This document shows positions 11,991 to 22,984 of a DNA stretch of 64,000 bases, piece after piece (position 1 is the stretch's first letter; each line of letters starts with the position of its first letter). The translations under genes and the position numbers were made by a program. A model generated the notes under the pieces. It saw only the letters and a list, made by a program, of their open reading frames with translations. It did not search any database and was not told the origin of the DNA. Origin of the DNA: Rhytidiadelphus loreus (lineage: Eukaryota; Streptophyta; Bryopsida; Hypnales; Hylocomiaceae); contig OX344763.1 of NCBI GenBank assembly GCA_947034895.1, forward strand, positions 67,041,093 through 67,105,092, in the 5' to 3' direction.

Positions 11991-12096
11991 CTGCTCTCCT
12001 CCTCATTTCTCGCCCTCTTTCAGTTGCTCCGCATCTGGCTGTTAGTAAGAGAAAGTGTGGTGAGTTAAGGTTACGACGTTAGGAGAGGTGAGACGA

Positions 12097-13954
12097 ATGG
12101 TAGGGGTAAGTACGTGGTATATTGTACCAGCCCGGAAGCTTAGTCCGGTAATCCCGACGGATCCGGTCCATCTGAGACAATTAGAGGACGACTTGAAGGT
12201 CTTGGGTTGTGCAGGTATTCTAAAGAAACCCTGGAGCGTCCAGAGTGATCAGGTCCTCAGAGAGTTAGCAGTGGGCGCACCGAACCAGTACGATCAGATT
12301 GTGCGTGGGCATCCGGACCAGTGGACGGAGCAGTTATAGGTGGAAGTTTACAACTTCCCACAAACCGGAGACGGATTCGCTACACGGACGGACTAGTATC
12401 ACCAACACAAGTTCATGAATCCGCCACACGCGAAGGAGGGATACGCCATCAAAGATTGCCGAGACGAGCGGCACAAGCGGCTACTTCGGTTCCTGCTTCC
12501 CATTCTGTACTTAGACAAGAATTCCCGAATTACGGTCACGATGGCCAACACCATTTCGGGGTGTTCCAAGACCGGATTGTTCACTGGGGACGGGTCATGG
12601 TGAGCGTGGTAGGGAGGTGTACCAGAAACCTGACAAAGAACAAGCCGAATCCGCTCAACACCTACCTGCTCCACATGTACCAGCACCGGGAGCTACTGAC
12701 AGAAGATGAGGCGACGGATTACGAAACCGGGTTGGTGATGCTGCAGTGCAACTGCTTGGATGATAAGGATCTGGAGACGCAGGAGTCAGAAAACGAGGAA
12801 GAGGACGTCAAAGCGAGAGTCAAGGAAGAAAAGGTGGAGCCGGAAGAGAAGTTGCCACTGAAGGAGACGGAAGATCGGGAGGAGGCATCTGCAAGCCAGA
12901 GACAGAAGTCTACGGATCCGATAGCCAGAGGTAAACTTCCGGGTCCCTCCCTCACACAGGATGTAAAGATCTGGGAAGGACCGCGCTTCTTCGAGTGCGG
13001 AGAAGAGTGGATCCGGACCGCCAAGCTGTACCTCGACCAACTCACAGACATCGTGTTGGAGTCGGCAGATGTGATGCAATGCGATTCGGAAAAGCTGGTG
13101 GACGTGTTGAAGACGATACCTCCGGAGAAAGAGTGGGACGAGATGAGGATGGAAATCCGAAACCTCAAGACGGAACGGAAGGAGCTGACGGCTAAACTCA
13201 ACTGGACGGAAGGGGAGCTGCACCAGTCCCAGCAAGCAATACAGAAGGCCTACCAAGCATTCCAGACGTTCCAGAAGTGGATGGTAAGCCCCGCATACCT
13301 ATTCCAAGGCAACACTCTATAATGAGATGAAGAAGACATCCGCAGCCATCACCAACACCAAGATAGTCTGGATTATGGTGGAGATGGCTGGACGGATGGA
13401 GGCGTCGCTGAAGGAGTTCCGGTCCATGATGGCAAACATGGATCCGAACAAACCCCTTGACTTTGGTGGTTCTCTAAATGTCCCGAATATCATTGGAACT
13501 CCATCAACGCAACCACCAATATCACCAACAAAACAAACGGTTCAGTTTGGGTCACTGATCAATATCGTGACTGAAGGACAAAGTCCCACATTTCCGGATA
13601 TGGGGATTCCGGTCCAGAGTAGCTTAGACGCCCGGATCGAACTCGTGCAAAATCCGGCACACACGCATCCGAAGTAGTTCGCGGATATTGAACCTCCTCC
13701 ACCCAAACCAATGCCTACACCGGATCCTATTCACATAGAAATCTCGGAGGAGGTGGAGGTAGAGGAGGATCCGCAGTCCTTGGAGAAAGCGGACCAATCT
13801 CTAGTCCATACGGACGATACGGAGTCAGGCAGTCCCCCTGTCCGGAAGACCTCAATCATCACCCGAGCGTCCCTCCGGACACCACAAGGAAAGGCAAACA
13901 CCCGGGGATAGTTAGGATTCGATAGCAGTTTGAAGAAACAGCGGAAGGGAAAGT
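12097..13954 (+). pseudogene. Gag-like retroelement protein, decayed
   Basis: Role inferred: structural (gag-like) protein of a plant retroelement. Frame 1 from ATG 12097 reads STWYIVPARKLSPVIPTDP, has TAGs at 12337 and 12391, and continues to KEGYAIKDCRDERHKRLLRF and ITVTMANTISG. A one-base slip in a GGGG run near 12558 moves it to the frame VFQDRIVHWGRV, then NPLNTYLLHMYQHRELL. Next come an acidic Glu/Lys-rich linker, a predicted coiled coil (12995-13260) and, after another frame change near 13275-13325, a Pro/Ser/Thr-rich tail ending RASLRTPQGKANTRG with a lysine-rich end. The pattern of a compact helical domain plus acidic linker plus coiled coil recalls gag-like proteins abundant in non-seed plant genomes; this is recognition from memory, not a search. 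No protease, integrase or reverse transcriptase is present. Codon use (many CGG and CCGGA words) differs strongly from neighbours. Confidence 0.55.
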
Positions 13955-15170
13955 AGGTAGTTAGTCTAGTTGTTTTGGCAGTTGTTCATTTTGTTAGATT
14001 GGAGTTTCGGGTCTTCATACAGAACCCGGATCCCGGATTTATAGGCTTTGTATTCAGTTACCTTATCTTCCCGGATTTTTAGGGCAGTTTAGGATTGGAC
14101 GGAGCGGTACTTTCCGTAGAATTTCTTTTAAAACGGAGGGCCCGCATGTGGTCCCTCATTCCTTTTCTTGCTATTCCTTGTTTTGAGCAGTAAATATATT
14201 TTTGCATTATCTATCTTTTTACTCATTGCCTTAGTTTTTCATGTGTGTCCTTGGTTTCCTTTTCCTTGTACGTATAAGGTTGTTAGAGGCGTCTTTGAAA
14301 GTTTTTCGTTGAAGAGTAGAGAGGTGGTAAGAAGGAATCCGGATTCAAGGCTTTCACGGATCTGTAAACTATGTGTGTCTAGGAAAGGGATTTTGAATTG
14401 TGAAGGAAGAGTTGTGTGAAATCCGGAGTTAGTGGTGTGGGTGCAAGTCCGGAAGGCCGAGAAGGGTTCCGTGCGGAGACAAGCAACCGCCTGTGGAAAA
14501 ACCCCGCTCACCCGAAAGGTCTACCGGCTTATAGGTCCAGTTGAAGTCCTAGTACTAGACCCCAACTCAGTTTTCGGGTGGTTCTGTATCTGTCGTTGTA
14601 GTAAGAAGGGACGGGTTGTATTCTAAGTGATCTGCTTTTTTGGAGTAATCCGGGAGTTGTGAGAATATACCAGTCTGTACCTTGTTTATAACGGAAAGTA
14701 TTTTTGGTCCGTGTCATTACGAAGTTAGAGTTTGTGAAAGAACAAGGAGTGGTGATGTCCCTACCCCTCGTAAAAGAGCAAGTGAGGACACTCTAAGGGT
14801 AAAACAGAGGTATAACAAACCGGTTTGGAGTTACGGGTCTGGAAACGGGTAAGAATCCGGATCCGATAGTGAGTCCAGAAAGTTGTAGAATCCGGGTGAG
14901 GAGTGAGATTAGAGTGATTGACGTTAAAACCGGATTAGAAGGAGTTTAGAACACACTTTGGGGTTCCCTAGGACAATATTCCGTGTCATCTTACCACGTA
15001 GTTGTGGCTAAGAGCGCTTACCACCGTACTGCGCGCACGACACCCTCCAAATCGCATCTTCTTGTCAATTGCTGTGAATTTTCTTCATGCACATTACATT
15101 ATTTTCTTTTCACTCATCTTCAGTCTCTTGGATTGCCAGACCGTTTAATCACACCATTTGCAGGAGTGGC
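13955..15170 (+). other. GC-richer non-coding tail of the gag-like element
   Basis: The CCGGA/TCCGG word bias seen in the gag-like region continues to about 14950, then drops. No long open frame and no repeat of the 11.7-12.1 kb sequence was found here, so paired LTRs are not supported. It probably represents the 3' untranslated or non-coding part of a non-autonomous element. Confidence 0.45.
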
Positions 15171-16059
15171 ACTGTTATTAAATAGTATATAAACAAGCAC
15201 AAGCAAACACTCTCGTACTGTTGTGATTAAACGATTGAGTTATTCATTTCGTAAGTATTGCTAGTAGGTGAATTTATAATGCATGGAGAAAATTCACTGC
15301 AACTGATCAGAAGGTGTTGAGCTCATCTGCGCTTCGTTGGATGTATGCATTACTTCTATATTTTTCATAATGGCCTAAACCGTTCCTATAGTCTTAATGC
15401 AAAGTGAATTCATTAGCCTTCTACCAATATTCAAGTATGTTAATTTCCAATAGAAATAGCATTCCGTTTAGTACTTTTTAGCTCAAGTACTTCGACCTCA
15501 ACTATCCCGATGTTGTCTATATAGATGAACCACAACCATACAGCTTGTGGTCGGTTATACTTGCCTCAGGTCGTCCTGTCTCCGTGCCGGTCTTCCATGG
15601 GGCAGACTGTCCGCTCAGTAGCCGTTACATCGTGCCTCATCCATTCCTTCCACAATTACAAGAGGTGGATGGGTTCCCCCCTAGTCAATTGGCCCTACCT
15701 AAGGCTATCTTCATGCATGTCTAGCCCTTCCACTAGGCTCATGGTTTACCTTGTATCCGATCAAATTTGTTGAGGCCACTTACAGTGTCTCCAAGTGCAA
15801 TGATGCTCAAGTCGAGCATAGAGTCCCAAAGTGAAAGCAACTTCTCCATAACTATAGATGGATGCCATCTGCAGAATCTTTCAAAATTGTCTAGGAGTAC
15901 AATTTGTCCACAACAATAGAACCCTATTCTTCCGCAGTCGTAGGACAAGATAAATCATCGGGTCTGTTTTTAGCGGAGTGTGATGGTTTTCCGATCTTGA
16001 CTTTAGGTCTTATTTTCCCCTACATATAAATAATATTCATCATGTAGTTTTTTTTACCA

Positions 16060-16435
16060 TCCGAATTCCCATCCATTTCTACATCAAATTTTGCATTGAT
16101 AGTTTCATCCACTATCATCCATTTTCTCATCCAATTCATTCCTATCTTTTCATCCATCATCACCAAAATTTCAATCCACTTTCACCCATTTTTTTCATCC
16201 ACTGCAAAGCCATTCCCAATGCACTTTTCATTGTTTTTTTCCAACACTTTCCATCCAAATGTCATCCATTTTTTTCATCCATTTTTTCATCCACTTTTTT
16301 CATCCACTTTTCCATCCACATTTTTCCATCCACTTTTTTCCATCTACTTTTTCCATCTACTTTTTCCATCTACTTTTTCCATCCACTTTTTCCATCCACT
16401 TTTCTCATCCAATATTTCATACTTTTTTCCCTAGT
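16060..16435 (+). repeat. Pyrimidine-only CATCCA(C)T(n) tract
   Basis: About 375 bp in which almost every base on the plus strand is C, T or an isolated A, built from 10-13-bp units such as CCATCCACTTTTT. The apparent reading frame here (Phe/His/Pro/Ser only) is a by-product. Strong strand asymmetry could favour triplex or slippage structures. Confidence 0.8.
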
Positions 16436-16769
16436 TAATTTTTCTAAATCACGAAATCCTTGCTTTCTCCTCACTAATCTCCACTTCACGCTCCACGCTC
16501 GCATGCTAGCATTCCCCATCCTCAACTTGAGGATAACCACTAAGCATTTCTAATTTTGTACCTTAGTACTTGCCGACTAATGGTCTTCAGAGTTGAGAAT
16601 CCTATTGCATATAGTGTATCGACTGTACATTAAAATTGACTGACATTTTTACCACCGAATCGGTGATATCATTGGCTAGCAGGGATGTACCTTGAAGTTG
16701 CTCATGTGGAACTCGGCTTCATTCTTCCGTGTCTAAGCTTCGGTGCGGGTGTTTGTTGGACGCTAGTAG

Positions 16770-18111
16770 GCCATCCAAATCTGTCTACAACTGATCATTT
16801 GGTTCCCCCATATCGGTTGCACATGATCCAAATGATTTGTGATGTTGTAGAACTTCAAGATACTCCTCAGCTTGGCGTGATCAAGCATCCACACAATATA
16901 AGCATCCCATGTCTAGAGTTCCACCTTCCTGGCCTCCCCACATCTTCCTTCTTGAAGCTCTTGAGAAGCAGTTATGTTGTGCTGGCCATTGATGATCATG
17001 AATCTGCCATCTTTAATCTCCTCCCATTTTTCAAGCTTTTTCCTTAGCAACTTTTTCCTCCCATCAATTGGTGTGAGGCACAGCTTCTGTCGTTGTTTGA
17101 CGTCAATAAGCTGAATGAGGTCTTTCTTGACGGCATCAACAATGTCCCGTTGTAGGATCCGAATGACATACTGGAAAAGAGCCAGTATGCATTTATCGAT
17201 GTCGACCTTCAAAGATTGATCATCAAACAGGAAGTAGTTCTTCTACTCTGTCCAGAAGTTCTTCTGAATCTTTGCAAACTTCTCAAACTCGAGCATTGGA
17301 GTTGACGAAGTGGATGGACCACTGACACTATTGTTAGTATTGATCCCGAACTACCTACACCTCCAGGACCACCCGGAAGACTTTCCTTGTGTTTCTTGGC
17401 TGCTCCTACGTCCTCAGAGGGTGTTAAGTCTATCTTTTGTGGCTCGGATCTCGTTTGGCCCGGCCTCACAGCTCTCCCTCCCGATACCCTCCCAACAAAT
17501 GTTGGGGGAGTACGCGACTCGGCCTCCTTCCGTCGTCCTTAAGCGGCGCCACGTCCTATGGTCGGTTCCAACTCGACATTCTCCAGCGCATAGTGGTCTA
17601 GCGTCTAGAAAATTATGCGCAATCTTGTGGCAATTGACTTGGCCATGGTATTTATCCACAACACGTTCCCGGATTTCATGAATTGGTCGTTCAAGGACTC
17701 CATTTGTGATCCCTGGAGGAATTCCATGAGGTTGTCTAGATCAAACTTCATGTGGTCGGAGTTTACATCGATGACAATGGAGTGGGAATGATCACCAGGA
17801 TTTCCTTTGTTGTTGCATTCACGAAGCACAATTACAACGTAGTTTTGGTTGTGCTCTTTAATCAACGTGACCTTCTCCTTAATGTTCTAGGGCATGTACA
17901 TAGTCATACCCCGGACACGGTATCAAAGGTATACGTAATTCTTGAACCAATTCACTTCGAACGACCATGTCGAGATGTAGTCCTTAAACTTCCAGAGCGT
18001 GCCATATGTGTCTTCCATCTCACTAATGAAGGGTTCGTCCTTCATTGGATTTTCGAAGGGCACTAGATGATGCCCACTCACCGAGTAGTCATAGCCATTG
18101 GTAGCTTCCAT
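16770..18111 (-). pseudogene. Second ParB-like transposon protein, pseudogene
   Basis: From ATG 18111 the minus strand reads one frame to about 17605 with stops at 17923 and about 17893, giving NGYDYSVSGHHLVPFENP, then a Lys/Asn-rich segment. After a poor, GC-rich stretch (17320-17570) with no clear frame, the sequence resumes at about 17295 (LEFEKFAKIQKNFW) and runs through a helical region to DGRFMIINGQHNITASQEL at about 17000, then KLRSILKFYNITNHL and PIWGNQ, with TAGs at 17232 and 16913. The strand-GQH-helix box matches the position of the DGxxR box in the ParB/Srx fold, but the sequence is quite unlike the 6.3-kb domain. Likely a single long exon of a transposon-like gene. No methyltransferase motif was seen next to it. 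Confidence 0.5.
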
Positions 18112-20020
18112 TGTCAGTTACCTACATGTAGAGGAAATTTAGATCAGTCAATGACAAGGTATCGTCAATGCGAGGATAATGAATCCTACATGTTGTTGTC
18201 CCCTATTTTACACTTTACGCATTTTGTTTTCTAGGTTAAGCCATGTATTCAGATTAATGACAACTAGGATTAAAGTAATCAAACCTTCTACAATTGGGAG
18301 GATTATTAACTCCTAAGTGTGATTATCATCGATTCGAGGATAAGGCCATTTGTTCATTTTGATAAGTATTGAGCTCATCCTTATGTGAGCTAAAGGAACT
18401 TGTTCATTACATCTAGCATTTTAAATCTAGCCCTATTGTTTCGTAAGGTACTTCTCGTTTTATGTGGATGCTATTCTGTTTAATATGGTTGTTTGTATTC
18501 ATATGTTTTGAGACTCTTCTTGTTTTAAAGCTTTGCATGCTTATTTTCTTTGGACTATCCTCGGTTTGAGGATATACTCTCTACTATCATATTTTCATCA
18601 ATTATGAAAGAATTCCTTAATTTGCAATATGAAATTCTTGTATTTGATGGAGAATGTTGTATTGTGAGGAATGTAGCAGTATTTTTTTTGTTCATTATCC
18701 TCGAGTCAAGGTCAATTTTAAGGGTACTGCCTACATATTCTCTTAATCGATGGATGACCACAGTGTTGTTCTTTGAGGATGGTGGTTGCAATTTATCGCT
18801 CTCGTGAGCATATTTGGTGTTTGATAGTATGTTCTTTATTGTTGCATTGAGGATATATTTTCAAATCTCTATAGTTTCATGTAGTTGTATTCTCTAAATT
18901 GTAAACCCTAATTTGGGTGCCTAAACCCTAGTTTTATAACTGAAATCCTAAACCTTCTTTATGCAAATTGCTTACCTGGAGCCGAAAATCGACAAAGCGT
19001 GTTTGTGTCACACTGCCTTGGAGACATGCAAGCATAGCAATTTGATGTCAAGGCTTTCCATAACATCAAAAAAAGTACTGAAATTGCAACTACACTAACA
19101 AAGAAGGATTCACTGAACTTGAATTCTAAAACCCTGAAAAAGGAAATATTAAACTTACAAGTGGGGGCTTCAAATGCACTTGTCAAAAACTATGCGTTCC
19201 TGCTTGAAATCACCATCCAGCATAACATAAAGCACTAGCGCACTTGCTTCCAACATTGACAGGAGAAATTCCAAGCCTGGGGATTTAAAACATGTTTGCA
19301 CAATAAGGTTAAGATGCAGCACACACAATACAACAAGAAAATTTGTTGTGCACTGCAAGATTACCTCGTCCAAGACTAGCCAACAACAATTTCACAAGAA
19401 AATATCAGAATACAAATCTAAACATTGACAAACACCAACTAAACAAGAAAATCCAATCTTCAAAAATGTATCACCATCATATGCTCTAGATGTAGAGTTC
19501 TTCAAGACAATTAAACCACTAAAAGCGCAACTGAGCAATCTCTCCGGAACTCACAACTCAAAAACGCAATCAAATTTGGAAATGTGACAAAACGTATCCC
19601 CAAATGCACAAAACCTCAAAACCAGTCACACAGCAACAGGATTATGAAGCTCTCCTCAAAACCCTTAGCGGATTTTTGTTTACAACCTCAAAACCCCAGT
19701 CGCACAGCAAGGGGATGACAACATCAATCACAAAAGATCACACACGGGGATAAAAACAATGCAAAAACAATGCAAGAAATCCAAAATGGAAGCGGGAGCA
19801 TACTTAGGTGGTGACGCAATCAAAAGCTTCGTAGTGGCAACTTCGAATTTCATTATGCAATGGCAACAACAATTGGAAAAGCTACCTTGTTGTGAAGAGA
19901 AGATCAAAAGCTCAGAACCCTCAAATTCCTTCCAAATTGTCCTAAATTTCTCCAAGAAGTCTCGAAAGCTCCGCAACAGCAACTTCAAATTTCAACGCGC
20001 AGCAGCAATAGCAATTGGAA
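18112..20020. other. No gene recognised
   Basis: AT-rich, with scattered telobox-like AAACCCTA words near 18903-18952. Short open frames on both strands lack protein character. Nothing further could be supported. Confidence 0.5.
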
Positions 20021-20029
20021 ATCCCAGAA

Positions 20030-20080
20030 CCCTCAAAATCCTAGATCAAAATCCTAGATCAAAATCCTAGATCAAAATCC
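20030..20080 (+). repeat. 13-bp tandem repeat
   Basis: AAAATCCTAGATC is repeated three to four times in a row, inside a stretch rich in AACCCTCAAAATCC words. A short minisatellite with no evident function. Confidence 0.8.
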
Positions 20081-20784
20081 CAGAACCCTCATATCCCTCC
20101 CAAACCATCCCAAATTTCTCCAAGAAGTCTCCATTTCTCTGAACTCTGAACTCTACTTAGAAGCAACTCATCAAGAACCGGAAAAGCGTCACACTGTAAC
20201 TGAACCCTAAATTTGAGGTACACGACAAGAAAAATAGAATGGAGGAAATCCGCAATGGTGGGCACCAAACTCTAAGTCGACCCCCTCAATACTAGAACGA
20301 CTAAGCCTAAACTGCTGATACCCGACCCCCCTTGTACCTGAACCCCGCTTGATACCCGACCCTTGCGTTAACCTATAAAATTTTAGACATCCTCTAAATT
20401 ATCCCCTGAAGGACCATGACTATGTTTTCTCCAAAAATGCTCCAAGACTGCCATTTCTAAATAATACAACTACCAAAATTTTGAGTAAAAACAATTTTTG
20501 ATGCATATAAATAGGTAGATGCACTTTGCAACCTCACTTTTTAATGAAAAAATGTTGAAAATGGTGGAGCCTCTTTGAATTCACTTTCCTAAACGAGTTG
20601 GCTACTTGTTTGAAAAAAATAGTAAGTAAAAAGAAGTAGAAAATCATTCAAAATACTAAATTTTTAAGAATTTAATTATGGAATCAAAAGATGTCAATCC
20701 CAATGGTTGTAATATTCTTATAAACAATGTTCATCCTAGGATTTCATTTTTTTCTTAATATATATTGAAAATTGAGTGAAATGA

Positions 20785-20970
20785 AGGACTTCAAAGTTTA
20801 TTTCAGAGTTGGAAATCTATAATTGCCCGTGAACTAAAAGTTTATTTTAGAGTTGAAAATCCATAATTGCCCGTGAACTAAAAGTTTATTTTAGAGTTGA
20901 AAATTCATAATTGCCCATGAACTAAAAGTTTATTCAGAGTTGGAAATCCATAATTGCCCGTGAACTAAAA
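20785..20970 (+). repeat. 44-bp tandem repeat, four copies
   Basis: AATTGCCCGTGAACTAAAAG recurs at 20821, 20865, 20909 (one change) and 20952, each preceded by an AGTTGAAAATCCAT-like sequence. Spacing 44, 44, 43 bp. Non-coding. Confidence 0.85.
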
Positions 20971-21324
20971 ATCTTCATAACTTTTGACTCATTGGTTGAA
21001 ATGGAATGATTCAAAGCTTTCCATAGATTCATAGATCTAGAAAGCCTATTCCAAATTCTTTTTTTTGAATAAAATATATTTTTTAATCTACCGAGACTAC
21101 ACAGTTTAAAAAAAAAGGAACAAAATTAGGCCTTAACTTTTCACTCATATTTCCAAATGACTTGAATTTTAGAGCAAATGAAAGATATTCCTCATCTCCA
21201 CTTTCTATTAAAATTTTAGCCCAAAATATGCAAATCTTCAATCACACTTACTTCCCTAGAATTTCTATATAGCCAAAAAACGCATTCTGGTCTTGTGAAG
21301 ATTAATATAGGCTATTTGACTGGT

Positions 21325-21355
<31 letters not shown>

Positions 21356-21379
21356 GTTTGTTTTGTTTGATTTGTTCAT

Positions 21380-21530
21380 TTGTTATAGTGAGATCTCCCG
21401 GATCGTGCGTTTTCCGGGTTTGTATTGAGTACCATTGGAAAGCCCTCAATAAAAAGGTGTGCATGGACTTGGTTTCGTGAAGTTTGGACCTATATTGTAA
21501 AAGTTACTGACTTTCAAAGAATTCTTTGAA
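21380..21530 (+). repeat. Left arm of an inverted repeat flanking the satellite region
   Basis: Contains GAGATCTCCCGGATCGTG, then GTACCATTGGAAAGCCCTC and GGTGTGCATGG. The same order of blocks is found on the opposite strand at 28040-28190, and partly at 27860-28010. It lies next to a (TTTTG)n run at 21325-21375, matched by a GTTTGTTTTGTTTGTT-like run on the other arm. Confidence 0.65.
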
Positions 21531-22280
21531 TTAAAAAATTAGAAAATTACTTTTATTTTGATTTGAAGAGAATTAGGAGGGCTTAAACGTTGCTTTTGAC
21601 ATCCCAATGGTTGTGGCAATGATATAGGGTACACTAGTATAACACTAAATTAACATATTAAATTATGGAGAATATAAATGCACTACTTTTGAATTTCATA
21701 ATTAGCTTTTGAACCTTCTTGTGCAAAAATAAGATAATTTAGATTATATTTGAATTATTTTATATATTGTAATTCCAAAATGTTAAAAGAAAAAAACTAT
21801 GTACTTTGATTCCAAAAAATTTAAAGAGGGGAGGACTCTTTTAATGTAAATCAATACACAATGATTGTGGAATGCTTCCAAGCGTTAGTTAGGATGACTT
21901 TGTGTATGTTTAGAAAAGGAAGACTGATATTACATGGCAAAGTACTTTGTGAAATTTAATTTTTCTACATTAATAAACATTGATAAACTGTTGCACTTTT
22001 GTTGTGCATTCTGAAATATCTTTGTTAGGAATCGCAAAAAAAAAAGCATCCTTAATATATTTTCTTTTTTTCCCTTTGAAATATCTAAAGCAAAAAAGCA
22101 TTCTGCAATGATTCAAAAATTACAATTTATTTTTAATTAATCACATGGTTAAAAAATAAAACCAATCATTTTATTCATGTAACAAATAAAATCCAATTTT
22201 TGAAGACAAACATTTTGTAAAAATATCTTATAAGAAGGTACAGAACAATTTCTATGTATTTAGAAAAGTAACTAAGGAAC

Positions 22281-22632
22281 AATACCATTTAAAGTGTACA
22301 TTATTATGAGAAATTTCAATTATAAGTGCAAGTCATCATGGCACTAGTTGTGTACACATTATGCCACCATGCATTTAGTATGCGATTATGGTGAGAGTCG
22401 TGATGGTTTGTACTGTCACTAGAAAACCACATCAAGCCAATTATGCTTCACCTCAATACCATTTGAAGTGTACATTATCATCAAAATTTCCAATCATAAG
22501 TACCAATCATCATGCCACTAGTTGTATACATTATGGAACCATGCATTCAGTATGCCATTCTAGTGCGAACCATGATTATTTTGTATTGTCATCATAAACC
22601 ACATCAAGCCAATTATGCTCCACCTTAAAGTA
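22281..22632 (+). repeat. 174-bp tandem duplication
   Basis: AATACCATTTAAAGTGTACA at 22281 recurs as AATACCATTTGAAGTGTACA at 22455. The two copies share blocks such as CATGCCACTAGTTGT and AACCACATCAAGCCAATTATGC. About 85-90 percent alike by eye. It precedes the main satellite but is a different sequence. Confidence 0.8.
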
Positions 22633-22984
22633 CAACAATCATGCAATCCATAGAGAATGAACGTTGTACATCTATAAACTATAAATATTTTAATATCATG
22701 AAATACATCATAAAATCTTCAAGTAATTGCCTTTTTAATCCATGCACTTGAATTTTAAATCCATTAAACATTTGATTTGGTACCCAATTTCTTTTTTTAA
22801 TATAATCTACACACTTCTTTCTTTGTTTACAATCCATTATACATATAATTTTTAAACTTTTAAGTATAATCATATGCACACATGATGATATGTAAACAAT
22901 CTTGTCCTTCTTTATAGAAAGTTTGTTTTTAGTTACTATGTAAATGATAGTACTAATTTTAATTATTAAATTTTGTAGTTGATT

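Noticed and set aside
11690..15170. A complete LTR retrotransposon
   Set aside because: No matching LTR pair was found by eye and no protease, integrase or reverse transcriptase sequence is present.
16096..16434. A 112-codon plus-strand frame
   Set aside because: It translates the pyrimidine tract and contains little besides Phe, His, Pro, Ser, Ile and Thr.
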